From JAEUSE01 sp964648985 (lineage in GTDB: Bacteria > Patescibacteriota > Doudnabacteria > UBA920): a stretch of 55,279 nt of DNA. Where the stretch lies: contig CAZYMS010000008.1 in assembly GCA_964648985.1 (NCBI GenBank), positions 1 through 55,279 of the forward strand. Direction: 5' to 3'. Each line of letters begins with the position of its first letter. Within the stretch, counting starts at the first letter, position 1. Positions 16,156 through 24,268 of this stretch are shown here, in pieces. Position numbers and translations under genes: made by a program. The notes beneath the pieces are model-generated. The model saw only the letters and a list, made by a program, of their open reading frames with translations, searched no databases and was not told the DNA's origin.

Positions 16156-16698
16156 TTACAGTATATCACTACCTTTCGTTCGTTTTTTATAGCGCATTAC
16201 CATGGCGCCTAAAATGGCGCCCACAATTAGAGAGGTGGCGCTATAGGATAGGTAGGTTAAAGGCCTTGGGTCAGTGCTATTTCGCGGCTGAATCAAAAAC
16301 CCTGTTTCTTCTTTTTTACCAGTTTGTGGATTTGTAAAGCTTATGTCTACATCAAAATAATTTTCTTTTGGAAATGTGTAACTAAAATTGAGCGAGCCAT
16401 TTACATCGGTTGTTTCTGTAGTTGCGAACATTACCTTATCTTTGCTCTCATCTCCGTAGTACGTGTCTATGAGTTTTATTTGTACGTCCAAGTTTTTCCA
16501 GCGATCCAAGCTGTTGTACTGCTGAAATACCATGTTTATAGCGACCTTTTCGCCCACATATGGCGAAATAGGGGACTGCGTAACATACACGACCGTATCC
16601 CCAGCGCGCTTTTCAAACCCTCCGTGGGCATTCACTAGGCCGGGCATAAAAAATACCACAAACGTTGCGAATAGTATTTTTAGGTTATATTGTCTCAT
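16156..16698 (-). CDS. Secreted or membrane protein with an Ig-like domain and C-terminal helix
   Basis: Signal peptide (ILFATFVVFFMPGLVNAHGG), a beta-rich extracellular domain (VYVTQSPISPYVGEKVAINM and VNGSLNFSYTFPKENYFDVDISF), and a C-terminal helix (SYSATSLIVGAILGAMVM) with a basic tail, so type I topology. It looks like YtkA/FixH-type domains, but copper ligands were not found. ATG 16698 is chosen because the signal peptide begins there; the longer reading to 16731 adds eleven residues of poor quality. Confidence 0.6.
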   Translation of the reverse strand: MRQYNLKILFATFVVFFMPGLVNAHGGFEKRAGDTVVYVTQSPISPYVGEKVAINMVFQQYNSLDRWKNLDVQIKLIDTYYGDESKDKVMFATTETTDVNGSLNFSYTFPKENYFDVDISFTNPQTGKKEETGFLIQPRNSTDPRPLTYLSYSATSLIVGAILGAMVMRYKKRTKGSDIL

Positions 16699-16763
16699 TT
16701 GTGTACAAATGTATAAGTTTGGAACCAGCACTTGGAGTAAAGCGTGTTGATGAGCATCGCAAG

Positions 16764-17591
16764 TTACGCTGTGTTTAAAGATACCGAAATACGCATCTTG
16801 GCAAATTCATTGAAAACAACTTTAATGCCATCCGCATTGGTGAACCATCCAGTTTTAGAATATGTATCTATAGTAGCCGAATTGACACGGAAGAATTTAG
16901 TTGAGTCGCTCGTATACTTGCGGAACTGCGCCCACCCACGCCGTTGTACGTAAGGAGAATTTACGAGAATTATGGAAGTTGGCATTTCGTTTTTCGCTTC
17001 CAGAAGACTTAGGGTGCGCCATACATTATCCGGAATTGTGATAGATTTATCTTCAATAATAATTGCTGTCTCTGGAACACCATTTTGAGTGGCGTACTGC
17101 TTGTAAATTTCTGCTTCAGTTGTCGCCTTATCGGTTCCGTAGAAAGGGTGGCCACCGCTTATGCATATGATTGGTGCAAGACCTGATTTGTATAATTCAA
17201 CCGCTTTGCTAATGCGCGCTGGAGTTTTTGCACCAAATACCATAATAATATTTGCTGGTTCAGGTTCGTCTTCCTCTGATAAATAATCATACACGGCATC
17301 TAAAATTGCTTGCGGCGGAGAAGTATCCTCGAGAATTTTTTCTATCGTCTGACTTGCACATGTATTAACTGTATCAATAAGGTCCCTGTTTTCAATATCA
17401 GCAAATGTGATTGATGTGCCAAAAAACTCATCACTAATCGCATAATAGTTGAGCAGGGCTAGTATAGATGTAAAATTTGGATAATGTACGTTTTCTTTGC
17501 CTGGGAATACAGGACGTCTCGCTTCGGCGGCAATAATATTTTTTAGTTCGTGTATATCTGGTAAAGAAATAAAGTTAGTTCGCTGTGGCAT
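16764..17591 (-). CDS. DUF218 (YdcF-like) protein
   Basis: A 275-residue cytoplasmic protein whose second half matches DUF218: IIMVFGAKTPARISKAVELY, ICISGGHPF, the acidic TEAEIYKQYA helix, AIIIEDKSITIPDNV and ILVNSPYVQRRGWAQF. Related proteins (YdcF, SanA, ElyC) act in envelope processes or bind SAM. The N-terminal 100 residues are helical. No membrane segment is present, unlike SanA or ElyC. Confidence 0.8.
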   Translation of the reverse strand: MPQRTNFISLPDIHELKNIIAAEARRPVFPGKENVHYPNFTSILALLNYYAISDEFFGTSITFADIENRDLIDTVNTCASQTIEKILEDTSPPQAILDAVYDYLSEEDEPEPANIIMVFGAKTPARISKAVELYKSGLAPIICISGGHPFYGTDKATTEAEIYKQYATQNGVPETAIIIEDKSITIPDNVWRTLSLLEAKNEMPTSIILVNSPYVQRRGWAQFRKYTSDSTKFFRVNSATIDTYSKTGWFTNADGIKVVFNEFAKMRISVSLNTA

Positions 17592-17679
17592 AATTTATCG
17601 AGTATGTATTAGGCTATTGCTATCAAAACCACAATTGAAAAAGAGTTGTACAATTGTGTAACTATTTTTCAATCTAATT

Positions 17680-18123
17680 TTAGCTGAGGGATAGTGGGCG
17701 GGAAGGTGCAAGAACTGCCATGGGGTTAGTTTTCCATTCGTCGGAGACGTCGGCGTATAGTTCTAGCTCATTGCCGTCGGGGTCGGTTATGTAGATGCTG
17801 TGGGTTACTCCGTGATCGGTAAGGCCAAGTATGGGTACGCCGTGCCCTTGCAGTTCTTTGTATACAACTGTTAGTTCTTCGTGGCTGTCTGCAACTTTAA
17901 AACCTAGGTGGTATAGTCCGGGTTCGGGTGCACGGTGCGATAGTTTTGGTGCGCCGCCTATTTCTATGAGGAGCATTTCATGATGGGTGCGACCAGAGGA
18001 GAATAGAGCAATTGGCCCTTCGCGGTGTATTTCGTGGAAGCCGAGTGTATCTCGGTAAAAGTTTGCCATTTTCTCAATGTCAGTGACGTACAAAACTACA
18101 TGGCCAAGTTCGTGAATTTTCAT
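17680..18123 (-). CDS. VOC-family (glyoxalase/extradiol dioxygenase fold) protein
   Basis: A 147-residue VOC protein with LGHVVLYVTDIEKMANFYRD, MLLIEI, LYHLGFKVAD and SIYITDPDGNELELY. Candidate metal ligands are His8, the His in GLYHLGF and the Glu in LELY, as in extradiol-type enzymes. The substrate is unknown. The longer ORF to 18357 is a shadow of the divergent gene, so the start is ATG 18123. Only 19 bp separate it from the divergent gene at 18143. Confidence 0.85.
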   Translation of the reverse strand: MKIHELGHVVLYVTDIEKMANFYRDTLGFHEIHREGPIALFSSGRTHHEMLLIEIGGAPKLSHRAPEPGLYHLGFKVADSHEELTVVYKELQGHGVPILGLTDHGVTHSIYITDPDGNELELYADVSDEWKTNPMAVLAPSRPLSLS

Positions 18124-18142
18124 ATGGGTGTATAATTGAATT

Positions 18143-18541
18143 ATGACAGGTTTAATGTTTGAAAGTAAACAACTAGCTCCAGATAGGCTTTGGCTTAAGG
18201 CCTCCGGCTCGTTAAGCGGTGAAAGCGCTGCGCAAATACAAGATTGGGTCACTAAAACTGCCGCGCTTATTGCCAGTATGCATGAACAATCCGGGAAAAC
18301 AATTTCCTGCGTATTCGACCTTGTTGGTATAAACGAGGCCAAAGACCCTGCGGTCATAAACGCGCTTGTAGATTTTCAAAAGCAGAACAAACCGCATATT
18401 CACCGTACGGGCATGGTTATAAAGGATCCGGAAGTTCGCTTGGCGTTGAGTATTGTTGGTGCACTTGCTGACCGCTATAATATTCGCTCGTTTGCTTCGA
18501 ACCAGGAAGCAGAGGGCTGGGCGTTCTCCGATAGGGAGTAG
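18143..18541 (+). CDS. Small STAS/SpoIIAA-like hypothetical protein
   Basis: A 132-residue soluble protein. WLKASGSLSGESAAQIQDWV, CVFDLVGINEAKDPAVINALVDF and RTGMVIKDPEVRLALSIV suggest a SpoIIAA-like alpha/beta fold, a weak call. TATAAT at 18131-18136 ends 6 bp before the ATG, so the transcript is predicted to be leaderless. It is divergent from the VOC gene. Confidence 0.55.
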   Translation: MTGLMFESKQLAPDRLWLKASGSLSGESAAQIQDWVTKTAALIASMHEQSGKTISCVFDLVGINEAKDPAVINALVDFQKQNKPHIHRTGMVIKDPEVRLALSIVGALADRYNIRSFASNQEAEGWAFSDRE

Positions 18542-18564
18542 GTGTGGCCAGGTAGGGTGCTAGG

Positions 18565-19122
18565 TTATGCTGCGTGCGCGGCAAGAGAAAACTCACAAAT
18601 CTTGTCGTATTGTTTTGTTTCCGGTGAGCGGCGGTACAAGTCTATGCTTTGCACAGTAAAGAAGAATGGGTCTATGGGACCTAGTTCTTTTTTTATATCT
18701 TCAAATTTTTCTCGCGGGATTTGTTCGGCAATGGTTATGTGCGGGTGGTAGTTGTTCTTGTCCATGGAATAGTCGCTGAAAGCTTGCACAACAGATTCTC
18801 CTATGGTTTTGCTAACTGCGTTAAAAGCGCCTCGGAGCCATTCAGTACTGGTTTCATCTGGTTTTAGGTACATAACGTTATTGTTTCCTTCAAAATACCC
18901 TGTGTTGTGTATGTGCACTGTGTGTGGCTCCAGGTTTTGAATCTCTTGCCTTAAAAGATGCACTACGGTCTCTTCTGAACTATCTTGAATATGAAATGGG
19001 GGGTAGAGTGTAATGTGCGGGGGTATAAGATATGGATTGTACTCTGGGTATAAATCTTGGTAGTGTCGCACGAGGGTGCAACTCTCTGGAGAGGGGGTTA
19101 TGGCTACTATGTATACATGCAT
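18565..19122 (-). CDS. 2H phosphoesterase (2'-5' RNA ligase-like)
   Basis: A 185-residue protein with two HxT motifs in the expected places: PPHITLYPPFH in the first half and YHPHITIAEQIPR in the second, defining the 2H superfamily of cyclic phosphodiesterases and ligases. It should act on 2',3'-cyclic or 2'-5' phosphodiester substrates. ATG 19122 (MHVYIVAITP) is preferred over 19146 because the beta-strand starts there. No RNA-repair partner is nearby. Confidence 0.85.
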   Translation of the reverse strand: MHVYIVAITPSPESCTLVRHYQDLYPEYNPYLIPPHITLYPPFHIQDSSEETVVHLLRQEIQNLEPHTVHIHNTGYFEGNNNVMYLKPDETSTEWLRGAFNAVSKTIGESVVQAFSDYSMDKNNYHPHITIAEQIPREKFEDIKKELGPIDPFFFTVQSIDLYRRSPETKQYDKICEFSLAAHAA

Positions 19123-19152
19123 ATGGGATATATATAATAGGTGCATAATAAC

Positions 19153-19179
19153 AAAAAATCGCCACGAGGGCGATCTTTT
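19153..19179 (-). terminator. Rho-independent terminator of the anchored repeat protein
   Basis: On the minus strand, GATCGCCC-type sequence pairs with GGCGAT through a CTCGT-type loop and is followed by six T. It lies 18 bp beyond the stop at 19198. Confidence 0.85.
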
Positions 19180-19197
19180 GTTATTTGTATGCAGTAC

Positions 19198-19977
19198 TTA
19201 CTTCTTTGCCAAAGTGGCGCCGGAGAAGTCTTTTATAGTTCCTTTTGCAGTCAGGTCCACATCGCTGCCTACCCATGCAGAGTAGTCGCGGCTAGACTGG
19301 AGGTACACCACAGTTTTACCAGAAGTAATAGTGTAGGTACCTTTTGCTGGATCAGTAGACTTATCTAGTTTACCAGAGAATTTCACCTCGCCCATTTCTT
19401 CCGGCTTCATGGCTGGGGCTGGAGCGGTTTCTGTGTCGCCGCCTTTTGCTGTGGTGTCGGTAGCGCCTTTTACATCACCTGCTGGCTTTATATCCATGAG
19501 GGTAAATGCGGTCATAGTACCATCTGCAGTAAGTGTTACGTTCTGGCCAACGAGGCTGCTAAAGTCACGTTGGGTATTTACATATACCATGCCCTTGTCA
19601 CTTGCGACCATGTAGTTGCCTTTTGCGGCGTTGTCTGTGGTGCTAAGTTTGCCGGTTACGGTAAGGTTTCCGGTCATAGCCTCACCCGAGGTGGTAGGAG
19701 TTGGATTAGCTGGTTTTGAGGTGTTGGTCATTGCAGACCCTTCTGCAGGTTTGTTTCCCTGGTCGCCTTCTTTGTTGCTGTCTGAATTGCTGTTAAGCTG
19801 GTCGCTCATTTCCTGGTTGGAATTCTGATTTTGTTGGCCAGTTTCAGTATTGCCACGGGTAGCAAAGTAAATAACCAGCAAAATAATAACAATTGCTGCA
19901 ATTATAAGGGGGTTTCGGTTCTGCTGTACAAAACTTTGGCCTTTTCCTCCGGGGGTCGAGCTTGGTTTGTTGTCCAT
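19198..19977 (-). CDS. Membrane-anchored protein with two duplicated beta domains
   Basis: An N-terminal helix (LIIAAIVIILLVIYFA) is followed by a long Asn/Gln/Ser-rich low-complexity linker and two homologous domains of about 65 residues. Compare TVTGKLSTTDNAAKGNYMV with KFSGKLDKSTDPAKGTYTI, and VYVNTQRDFSSLVGQNVTL with VYLQSSRDYSAWVGSDVDL. Each looks like a small OB-like beta unit. The protein is displayed outside the membrane; its function is unknown. An internal duplication is evident. Confidence 0.65.
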   Translation of the reverse strand: MDNKPSSTPGGKGQSFVQQNRNPLIIAAIVIILLVIYFATRGNTETGQQNQNSNQEMSDQLNSNSDSNKEGDQGNKPAEGSAMTNTSKPANPTPTTSGEAMTGNLTVTGKLSTTDNAAKGNYMVASDKGMVYVNTQRDFSSLVGQNVTLTADGTMTAFTLMDIKPAGDVKGATDTTAKGGDTETAPAPAMKPEEMGEVKFSGKLDKSTDPAKGTYTITSGKTVVYLQSSRDYSAWVGSDVDLTAKGTIKDFSGATLAKK

Positions 19978-20152
19978 AGTTCTTTTGGGTTTATTACTAG
20001 TTAGCTAATTAGAGTCGCAAGAAAAGCATCTTTAGTCAAGCGGAAATTTTGGCGAATTATCCCCAGGCCCATCGTACGCGAGTGACGTGGTCAGCCGTGT
20101 TATATGCAGGGGGGGGCGGTACTACCCGTTGGTGGAGGTTTCTTGGTCCTTG

Positions 20153-20236
20153 TATGGTATAACGCACAAGTGGGTATTGTGTTACGTGCGTCTATACCAT
20201 AGGCACCATTGCGCTGCGCAATAGTGCCCATGGTAT
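20153..20236. other. Two overlapping, mutually exclusive hairpins at a gene 3' end
   Basis: Arms at 20194-20214 and 20216-20236 match at 19 of 21 positions (centre GCGCTGCGC). The ATACCATA of the left arm is also the right arm of a second hairpin, 20153-20167 with 20186-20201 (TATGGTATAACGCAC and GTGCGTCTATACCATA). Only one can form at a time. The rest of the 267-bp gap holds an eight-G run and no gene. It lies 8 bp past the stop of the minus-strand glycosylase. Confidence 0.6.
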
Positions 20237-20244
20237 CTTATGCG

Positions 20245-20925
20245 TTACTTGTTTAGCAGCGCTCTCGAGAATATCTCAGAATATTTTTTTAGGTATTGAG
20301 GAAGCTGCTTGCGTTTATATTGCATAATGAAGCGAGGATGTTCAAGCGCGTATATATATTCAAAAAAGTGATACGTGTTGTTAAGCTCGGTAAATGTTTT
20401 TAGGTTTTTACCCGTGCCAAAAAGTATTACAGATTTTACAGAAGCTCCTAAGGTTATTTGTTGTCTTAGAGTGGAAACTATAAATGGTTCTGTTGCCTTC
20501 AGTAAATTCTTGTCATCGTAATAGTTATAGTTCAAACCATCTTTTGTAAACCCAAGTGGACATATGGCGCTTAAGAAAAAGTGCTTGTAAAACCTTTTTA
20601 GTCCGCAAAAGTGTTTTATAAAGTTATAAACGAATTCAGACGAGAGCTCTCGTTTCTTTGGAAGGTTGTTTGTAATACCACAAAACTGTTCAAGCGCTAC
20701 TGGGTCGGTGAAATTTACTCCTGTACTACCTCCGCCAATCCTACCAGGATTGATCCCCAATACCAGAATTCGTTTGCTTGTATCGTTATAAAATTTATCG
20801 GTAAACTGTTTTACTAAAGCCATTGTCTCCGCATTTGTATAGGGGTTCATGGCCAAAACACCCTTTGGAAGCTTAGGGGCTTGCAGGCTTTTGTAAAACT
20901 GTAGTACGTTACTTCCAAATGTCAT
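20245..20925 (-). CDS. Uracil-DNA glycosylase-fold protein (SMUG2-like)
   Basis: A 226-residue protein with ILVLGINPGRIGGGSTGVNFTDP (the water-activating GINPG loop) and, near the end, EHPRFIMQYKRK, which places the DNA-intercalating His-Pro motif. The order and both motifs fit the SMUG2-like branch of uracil-DNA glycosylases, which remove uracil or oxidised pyrimidines. ATG 20925 (MTFGSNVLQFY) is taken as the start. The gene is monocistronic, with hairpins at its 3' end. Confidence 0.82.
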   Translation of the reverse strand: MTFGSNVLQFYKSLQAPKLPKGVLAMNPYTNAETMALVKQFTDKFYNDTSKRILVLGINPGRIGGGSTGVNFTDPVALEQFCGITNNLPKKRELSSEFVYNFIKHFCGLKRFYKHFFLSAICPLGFTKDGLNYNYYDDKNLLKATEPFIVSTLRQQITLGASVKSVILFGTGKNLKTFTELNNTYHFFEYIYALEHPRFIMQYKRKQLPQYLKKYSEIFSRALLNK

Positions 20926-20975
20926 AGGCAAATTTGGCGACAATCAATCCCGTGTATGACGCGGAAAGGAGGATC

Positions 20976-21110
20976 GTGACTAGGATAATCGTTCTCGTTC
21001 TCATTCTGGTTTTCTTTGTTCTTGCCTTCTTAAGGCAGTTGTATCCTATTGAGCCCGCTTGGCCACCAGCGGCGCCATGCCCCAAGGATAAAGACAAAGA
21101 AGAAAAATAG
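20976..21110 (+). CDS. 44-aa single-helix membrane microprotein
   Basis: A short ORF from GTG 20976 to TAG 21110, preceded by a strong Shine-Dalgarno sequence (GGAAAGGAGG, three bases before GTG). Residues 3-19 form one hydrophobic helix (IIVLVLILVFFVLAFL), then a Pro-rich segment (YPIEPAWPPAAP) and a charged tail (KDKDKEEK). Good initiation signal and sensible topology support a real gene. The function is unknown. An opposite-strand 31-codon frame overlaps it but has no initiation signal. Confidence 0.55.
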   Translation: MTRIIVLVLILVFFVLAFLRQLYPIEPAWPPAAPCPKDKDKEEK

Positions 21111-21165
21111 TGTTCCGGCGTGCAGTGTGGTTTGCCAACCCCTGTACGCCTTTTCCTTTAACTTT

Positions 21166-21669
21166 TTATATTTGTAGGTCCCGGGGCGCTGATGAGTTTG
21201 GTCGTTCTAAATCGAGTAATTGTTTTTTGCACTCAATGCCTGCAACATAACCTCCGAGTTTGCCGTCGCTTGTAAGCACGCGGTGGCAGGGGATGAGGAC
21301 GCATACAGGGTTGCGGCCAACAGCACTACCCACAGCGCGAACTGCGTTTGGCTTTCCAATTTTTTCAGCAATATTACTATAGCCCGTAGTGGTCCCATAT
21401 GGTACTTCGAGCAACGCGGCCCATACTTCTTGTTGAAAAGGCGTTCCTTCAAGGTCGAGGGGTAAATCAAATTGCTCAAGGGTGCCAGCAAAATATTCGT
21501 CTAGCTGCTCTTTTGCTTTAAGCAAAAGTTTAGATTTGTGGTTATGTGTCCACTTGCTTGGTACGCGTTCAAAATACCGGTCACCTTCTATGTGTAGGCC
21601 GCTAATACCGCTTTCTGTGCAGCTAATGGTCAGTTTTCCTACGGGCGATGAAAATATCTCGTAATCCAT
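21166..21669 (-). CDS. ogt: Methylated-DNA--protein-cysteine methyltransferase
   Basis: The active-site signature is complete: GRNPVCVLIPCHRVL with acceptor Cys128. It is preceded by FQQEVWAALLEVPYGTTTGYS and AVGSAVG, the DNA-binding helix region. The 167-residue length fits a full Ogt/MGMT without an Ada domain. It repairs O6-alkylguanine by a suicidal alkyl transfer to Cys. It starts 11 bp before the Nudix gene's end, in the same direction, so it is probably the third gene of an operon with 22151 and 21681. Confidence 0.95.
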   Translation of the reverse strand: MDYEIFSSPVGKLTISCTESGISGLHIEGDRYFERVPSKWTHNHKSKLLLKAKEQLDEYFAGTLEQFDLPLDLEGTPFQQEVWAALLEVPYGTTTGYSNIAEKIGKPNAVRAVGSAVGRNPVCVLIPCHRVLTSDGKLGGYVAGIECKKQLLDLERPNSSAPRDLQI

Positions 21670-21680
21670 GTATATGGTGG

Positions 21681-22154
21681 CTATTCTAAATATTTTTTCA
21701 AATGTTGTTCGAGTACAATAAGTGCTTTACGAATATTTGGTCCTAAATTATAGTCTAGCGCCTCATTATACGTCACCCATACAAATTCGTCGTGCTCATC
21801 CGAAATAATAAGTTTGCCGCCAATCATTTTGCCAATAGAAAAAAGGAGTATATAGGGAAGTCCCCTATAGGGTCCATTGTCAATTATTTCACTATGCGCA
21901 AACACAAGCCGCTCAGTTGACTCTACCAGTAAACCTGTTTCTTCCATTACTTCGCGCTCTAGCGCGTGGCTAATGTCTTGCATTTCATCGAGCTTGCCTC
22001 CGGGCGCTTCCCAGGTGCCTGGCATGTATCTGTTTTGACTAGACCTTTTTAGCAATAAGAGTTTTTTATTTGCAGAGTCAATAACAAAACACCTATTTAC
22101 TAGTACTATGCGTGGTCTGGTGTTTGGGTCTCGCCCGTGTATGCTATTCGTCAT
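21681..22154 (-). CDS. Nudix hydrolase (MutT-like)
   Basis: A 157-residue protein with a near-canonical Nudix box, GGKLDEMQDISHALEREVMEETGL, preceded by GTWEAP. It has the full catalytic set of Glu residues in REVMEE. It is predicted to sanitise nucleotides or hydrolyse a dinucleoside or sugar nucleotide. Its start overlaps the stop of the upstream hydrolase by 4 nt (ATGA), a mark of translational coupling. Confidence 0.92.
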   Translation of the reverse strand: MTNSIHGRDPNTRPRIVLVNRCFVIDSANKKLLLLKRSSQNRYMPGTWEAPGGKLDEMQDISHALEREVMEETGLLVESTERLVFAHSEIIDNGPYRGLPYILLFSIGKMIGGKLIISDEHDEFVWVTYNEALDYNLGPNIRKALIVLEQHLKKYLE

Positions 22155-22696
22155 ATAGCAGTAATTGTTGATAGTAATTCTGGAAATGTAGTAAACCCTG
22201 CGTCCGCGTTAAGGTGCCCACCATTCGGAATAATAGTAGGGGATACACTTAACTGCATTGCTAAGTTGGCTAGCTCTGTTTGCGGTACGTATGGGTCATT
22301 ACTGCCATAAAACACAAATGCATTTTCTAATTTTTTATTTACCTTGGTAAAATCTATGCTCCGTTCCGCCATAAAGTATGCGTTCAGCACGGCACCGTAG
22401 TTGGTCGCAAACCCGGAGACGCTTACTAAGCCTTTTATAGGTGTAGGCGATCCTTCCACAAAGTCTAGGGCAGATGCAACTCCGAGCGAGTGACCCACTA
22501 ACACGAGCTCGCTTGTGGGTACGTGTGCGACTATTTGCTCAATAGTAGAAAGCCAAGTGCTCCGTTTGGGATGGTGTGCATCCGGCAAGGTCGGCATTAT
22601 GACCTTGTGGCCGAGTATTTCTAGCTCATTGTGCAGCCACTCTTGCCAGTGTATACCGGCATGGCCATCTATGCCGTGGAGAATAAGTACTGTCAT
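22151..22696 (-). CDS. RBBP9/YdeN-type serine hydrolase
   Basis: A small alpha/beta hydrolase of 181 residues: LILHGIDGHAGIHWQEWL at the start, nucleophile elbow GHSLG (VLVGHSLGVASALDF), an Asp after FVFYGSNDPYVP, and His in NGGHLN. Together these form the Ser-Asp-His triad of the RBBP9/YdeN family. The substrate is unknown. It is the first gene of an operon with the Nudix and ogt genes. Confidence 0.9.
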   Translation of the reverse strand: MTVLILHGIDGHAGIHWQEWLHNELEILGHKVIMPTLPDAHHPKRSTWLSTIEQIVAHVPTSELVLVGHSLGVASALDFVEGSPTPIKGLVSVSGFATNYGAVLNAYFMAERSIDFTKVNKKLENAFVFYGSNDPYVPQTELANLAMQLSVSPTIIPNGGHLNADAGFTTFPELLSTITAI

Positions 22697-22736
22697 GGGG
22701 GTATGATAGCAAAATTGAACAGTTTTAGGCAGTTTC

Positions 22737-22765
22737 TTGTTGCGTCATTTTTAGAGTGGTATACT
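22737..22765 (+). promoter_or_regulatory. Promoter of the coiled-coil gene at 22788
   Basis: TTGTTG (22737-22742) and TATACT (22760-22765) are spaced 17 bp apart. The predicted start leaves a leader of about 15 nt without a Shine-Dalgarno sequence. Confidence 0.55.
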
Positions 22766-22787
22766 ACCAGTAATTCATATAATACCT

Positions 22788-23042
22788 ATGTCAGATACAA
22801 ACTTTCAGCCGATATTTGATTATATCGACCAAAATAGTCAAAAGCTTAAGACTGAACTTAAGGAAGAGATTTTAAGCGAGGTTCGTAATGAAATAGGTGA
22901 TTTAAAAACCTCTATTGCCAACCTGTCGGTCCAAGTAAAGAACTACCACGAAGAAATGCTTGTGAGCGGTCACCGCATAGATCGTTTAGAGGAATGGGCA
23001 AAGCAAGTTGGAAATAAAGTAGGCGTGCCTATCGTATTTTAA
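22788..23042 (+). CDS. Small coiled-coil protein, paralogue of the gene at 25398
   Basis: An 84-residue helical protein. It starts MSDTNFQPIFDYID, continues as a heptad coiled coil (LKEEILSEVRNEIGDLKTSI), and ends LEEWAKQVGNKVGVPIVF. The protein at 25398-25652 has the same frame: MSDSDLTPLFTYMDEK, coiled coil, then LETWAKQVSAKLGIPLP. The two form a local family of unknown function, perhaps oligomeric scaffolds. Confidence 0.7.
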   Translation: MSDTNFQPIFDYIDQNSQKLKTELKEEILSEVRNEIGDLKTSIANLSVQVKNYHEEMLVSGHRIDRLEEWAKQVGNKVGVPIVF

Positions 23043-23051
23043 AACGTAAAT

Positions 23052-23082
23052 ATAAAAGCCGCTCATTCTGAGTGGCTTTTAT
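23052..23082. terminator. Bidirectional terminator between convergent genes
   Basis: ATAAAAGCCGCTC and GAGTGGCTTTTAT pair over 13 bp with one G-U and a five-base loop, giving T runs on both strands. It lies between the stops at 23042 (+) and 23093 (-). Confidence 0.85.
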
Positions 23083-23092
23083 AAACAATTGT

Positions 23093-24187
23093 TTATCTAG
23101 TAGGAATGCTCGGGTTGTCAATTACTATGCGTATGATTAAGTCACCCTTAAGCTTTAACTTTTCAAGACCAGACTTTGTCAGCTTGCCGCCAATAAACGG
23201 TGTATACTCAGTTTTCTTCACATCGTACAAGTCATTCGTGGTAATACCTACCAATGCTTTATTTTGAAGAGCATGGACTTCACTCATTTTTTTAGCGTCA
23301 TCTGCAAATCCCGCCTTGGTAAACTCATTACCTTTTAATTCTATTATTACTAGCGCATACTTATTTTTGTTGATTTCATCAATAACTGCTTGGTCAACCA
23401 TGACTTGGGTTTGAGTAGAGTTCGGATTGAGTTTCATTGCAGCTAGGCCTTTTACTATACTTCCGGCGTCTTTGCGGGCAGCTTGTAGGTCTGTGGTGCC
23501 TAGCTTTATTTTCGCACGGGCATCCTTAAGCGCTTTTTGGTTTGCTTCAAATACAGTCTTATCGCCATTGTCTGGGTTAAGGTTCGCAATAAGGGTTATG
23601 GCTGCATTTGCCTGTACATTCGCGTCGGCAATTTTTGTATTCATGTCGGCAAGGCTTGCACTAAGCGTGGCAGTATTTTTGCCTGCGGCCTGCGCTTCAG
23701 CAAGGCGGACCTGTAGCTTGCCAGAAAGTTCAGTCATGAGCGTGCCGGTGCCCATTATTCTATCTGCAGCAGCTGTTATGCGGCCCTGAGGAAGTACGAG
23801 CAGATAAATGCGATATGACTTTGTTATCGACTGTATGTCTGCTTTCAGCGCCGCGCTGTCGGTATCTGCAGCTATCTTTGCTTTTAGCGTAGTCATTTCG
23901 CTTACCGCAGTTTGCAGAGTCGCATTAAGGCTCGCTTTTTGACTGGCAGATACTCGCTGCATTTCTTCTACGCGCGTTTGGAGTGCGCTTAAAGCTTTTA
24001 TACGTGCATCTATTTGCGCTAGAGCCTTTGTCTTCCCCGCAGTATCGAGTTTTACGTTTAGTGCAGCTTTGTTTGTCCCCGCATCCACTTGAAGGTCGGA
24101 ACGAAGCATGGCAGAAGCGGGAAGAGTGGATACAGCCATGAGTGCTATCGATGTAATAGTTGTAATATAGAGTTTGGTGCGGTTCAT
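23093..24187 (-). CDS. Secreted alanine-rich coiled-coil protein
   Basis: Signal peptide (LYITTITSIALMAVSTLPASAM) followed by about 210 residues of Ala/Lys-rich helix (KALAQIDARIKALSALQTRVEEMQ and similar) and a C-terminal globular part with VIIELKGNEFTKAGFADDA and GDLIIRIVIDNPS. It is probably an elongated surface or periplasmic-like protein. No family was recognised. The helical part shows repeated LSASLADMNTKIADA-type heptads. A word-like AT-rich stretch (GAATTATGAATTACGAATG) lies in its leader. Confidence 0.6.
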   Translation of the reverse strand: MNRTKLYITTITSIALMAVSTLPASAMLRSDLQVDAGTNKAALNVKLDTAGKTKALAQIDARIKALSALQTRVEEMQRVSASQKASLNATLQTAVSEMTTLKAKIAADTDSAALKADIQSITKSYRIYLLVLPQGRITAAADRIMGTGTLMTELSGKLQVRLAEAQAAGKNTATLSASLADMNTKIADANVQANAAITLIANLNPDNGDKTVFEANQKALKDARAKIKLGTTDLQAARKDAGSIVKGLAAMKLNPNSTQTQVMVDQAVIDEINKNKYALVIIELKGNEFTKAGFADDAKKMSEVHALQNKALVGITTNDLYDVKKTEYTPFIGGKLTKSGLEKLKLKGDLIIRIVIDNPSIPTR

Positions 24188-24268
24188 AGAATTGAGGGAT
24201 GAATTATGAATTACGAATGAAGCAAAGATTTTTTGTTCTAGCTAGGATTCATAAATTAATACATACGA

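Noticed and set aside
20909..21004. A 31-codon minus-strand hydrophobic frame opposite the 44-aa ORF
   Set aside because: No Shine-Dalgarno sequence, and it overlaps the start of the glycosylase; the opposite-strand ORF has a strong signal.
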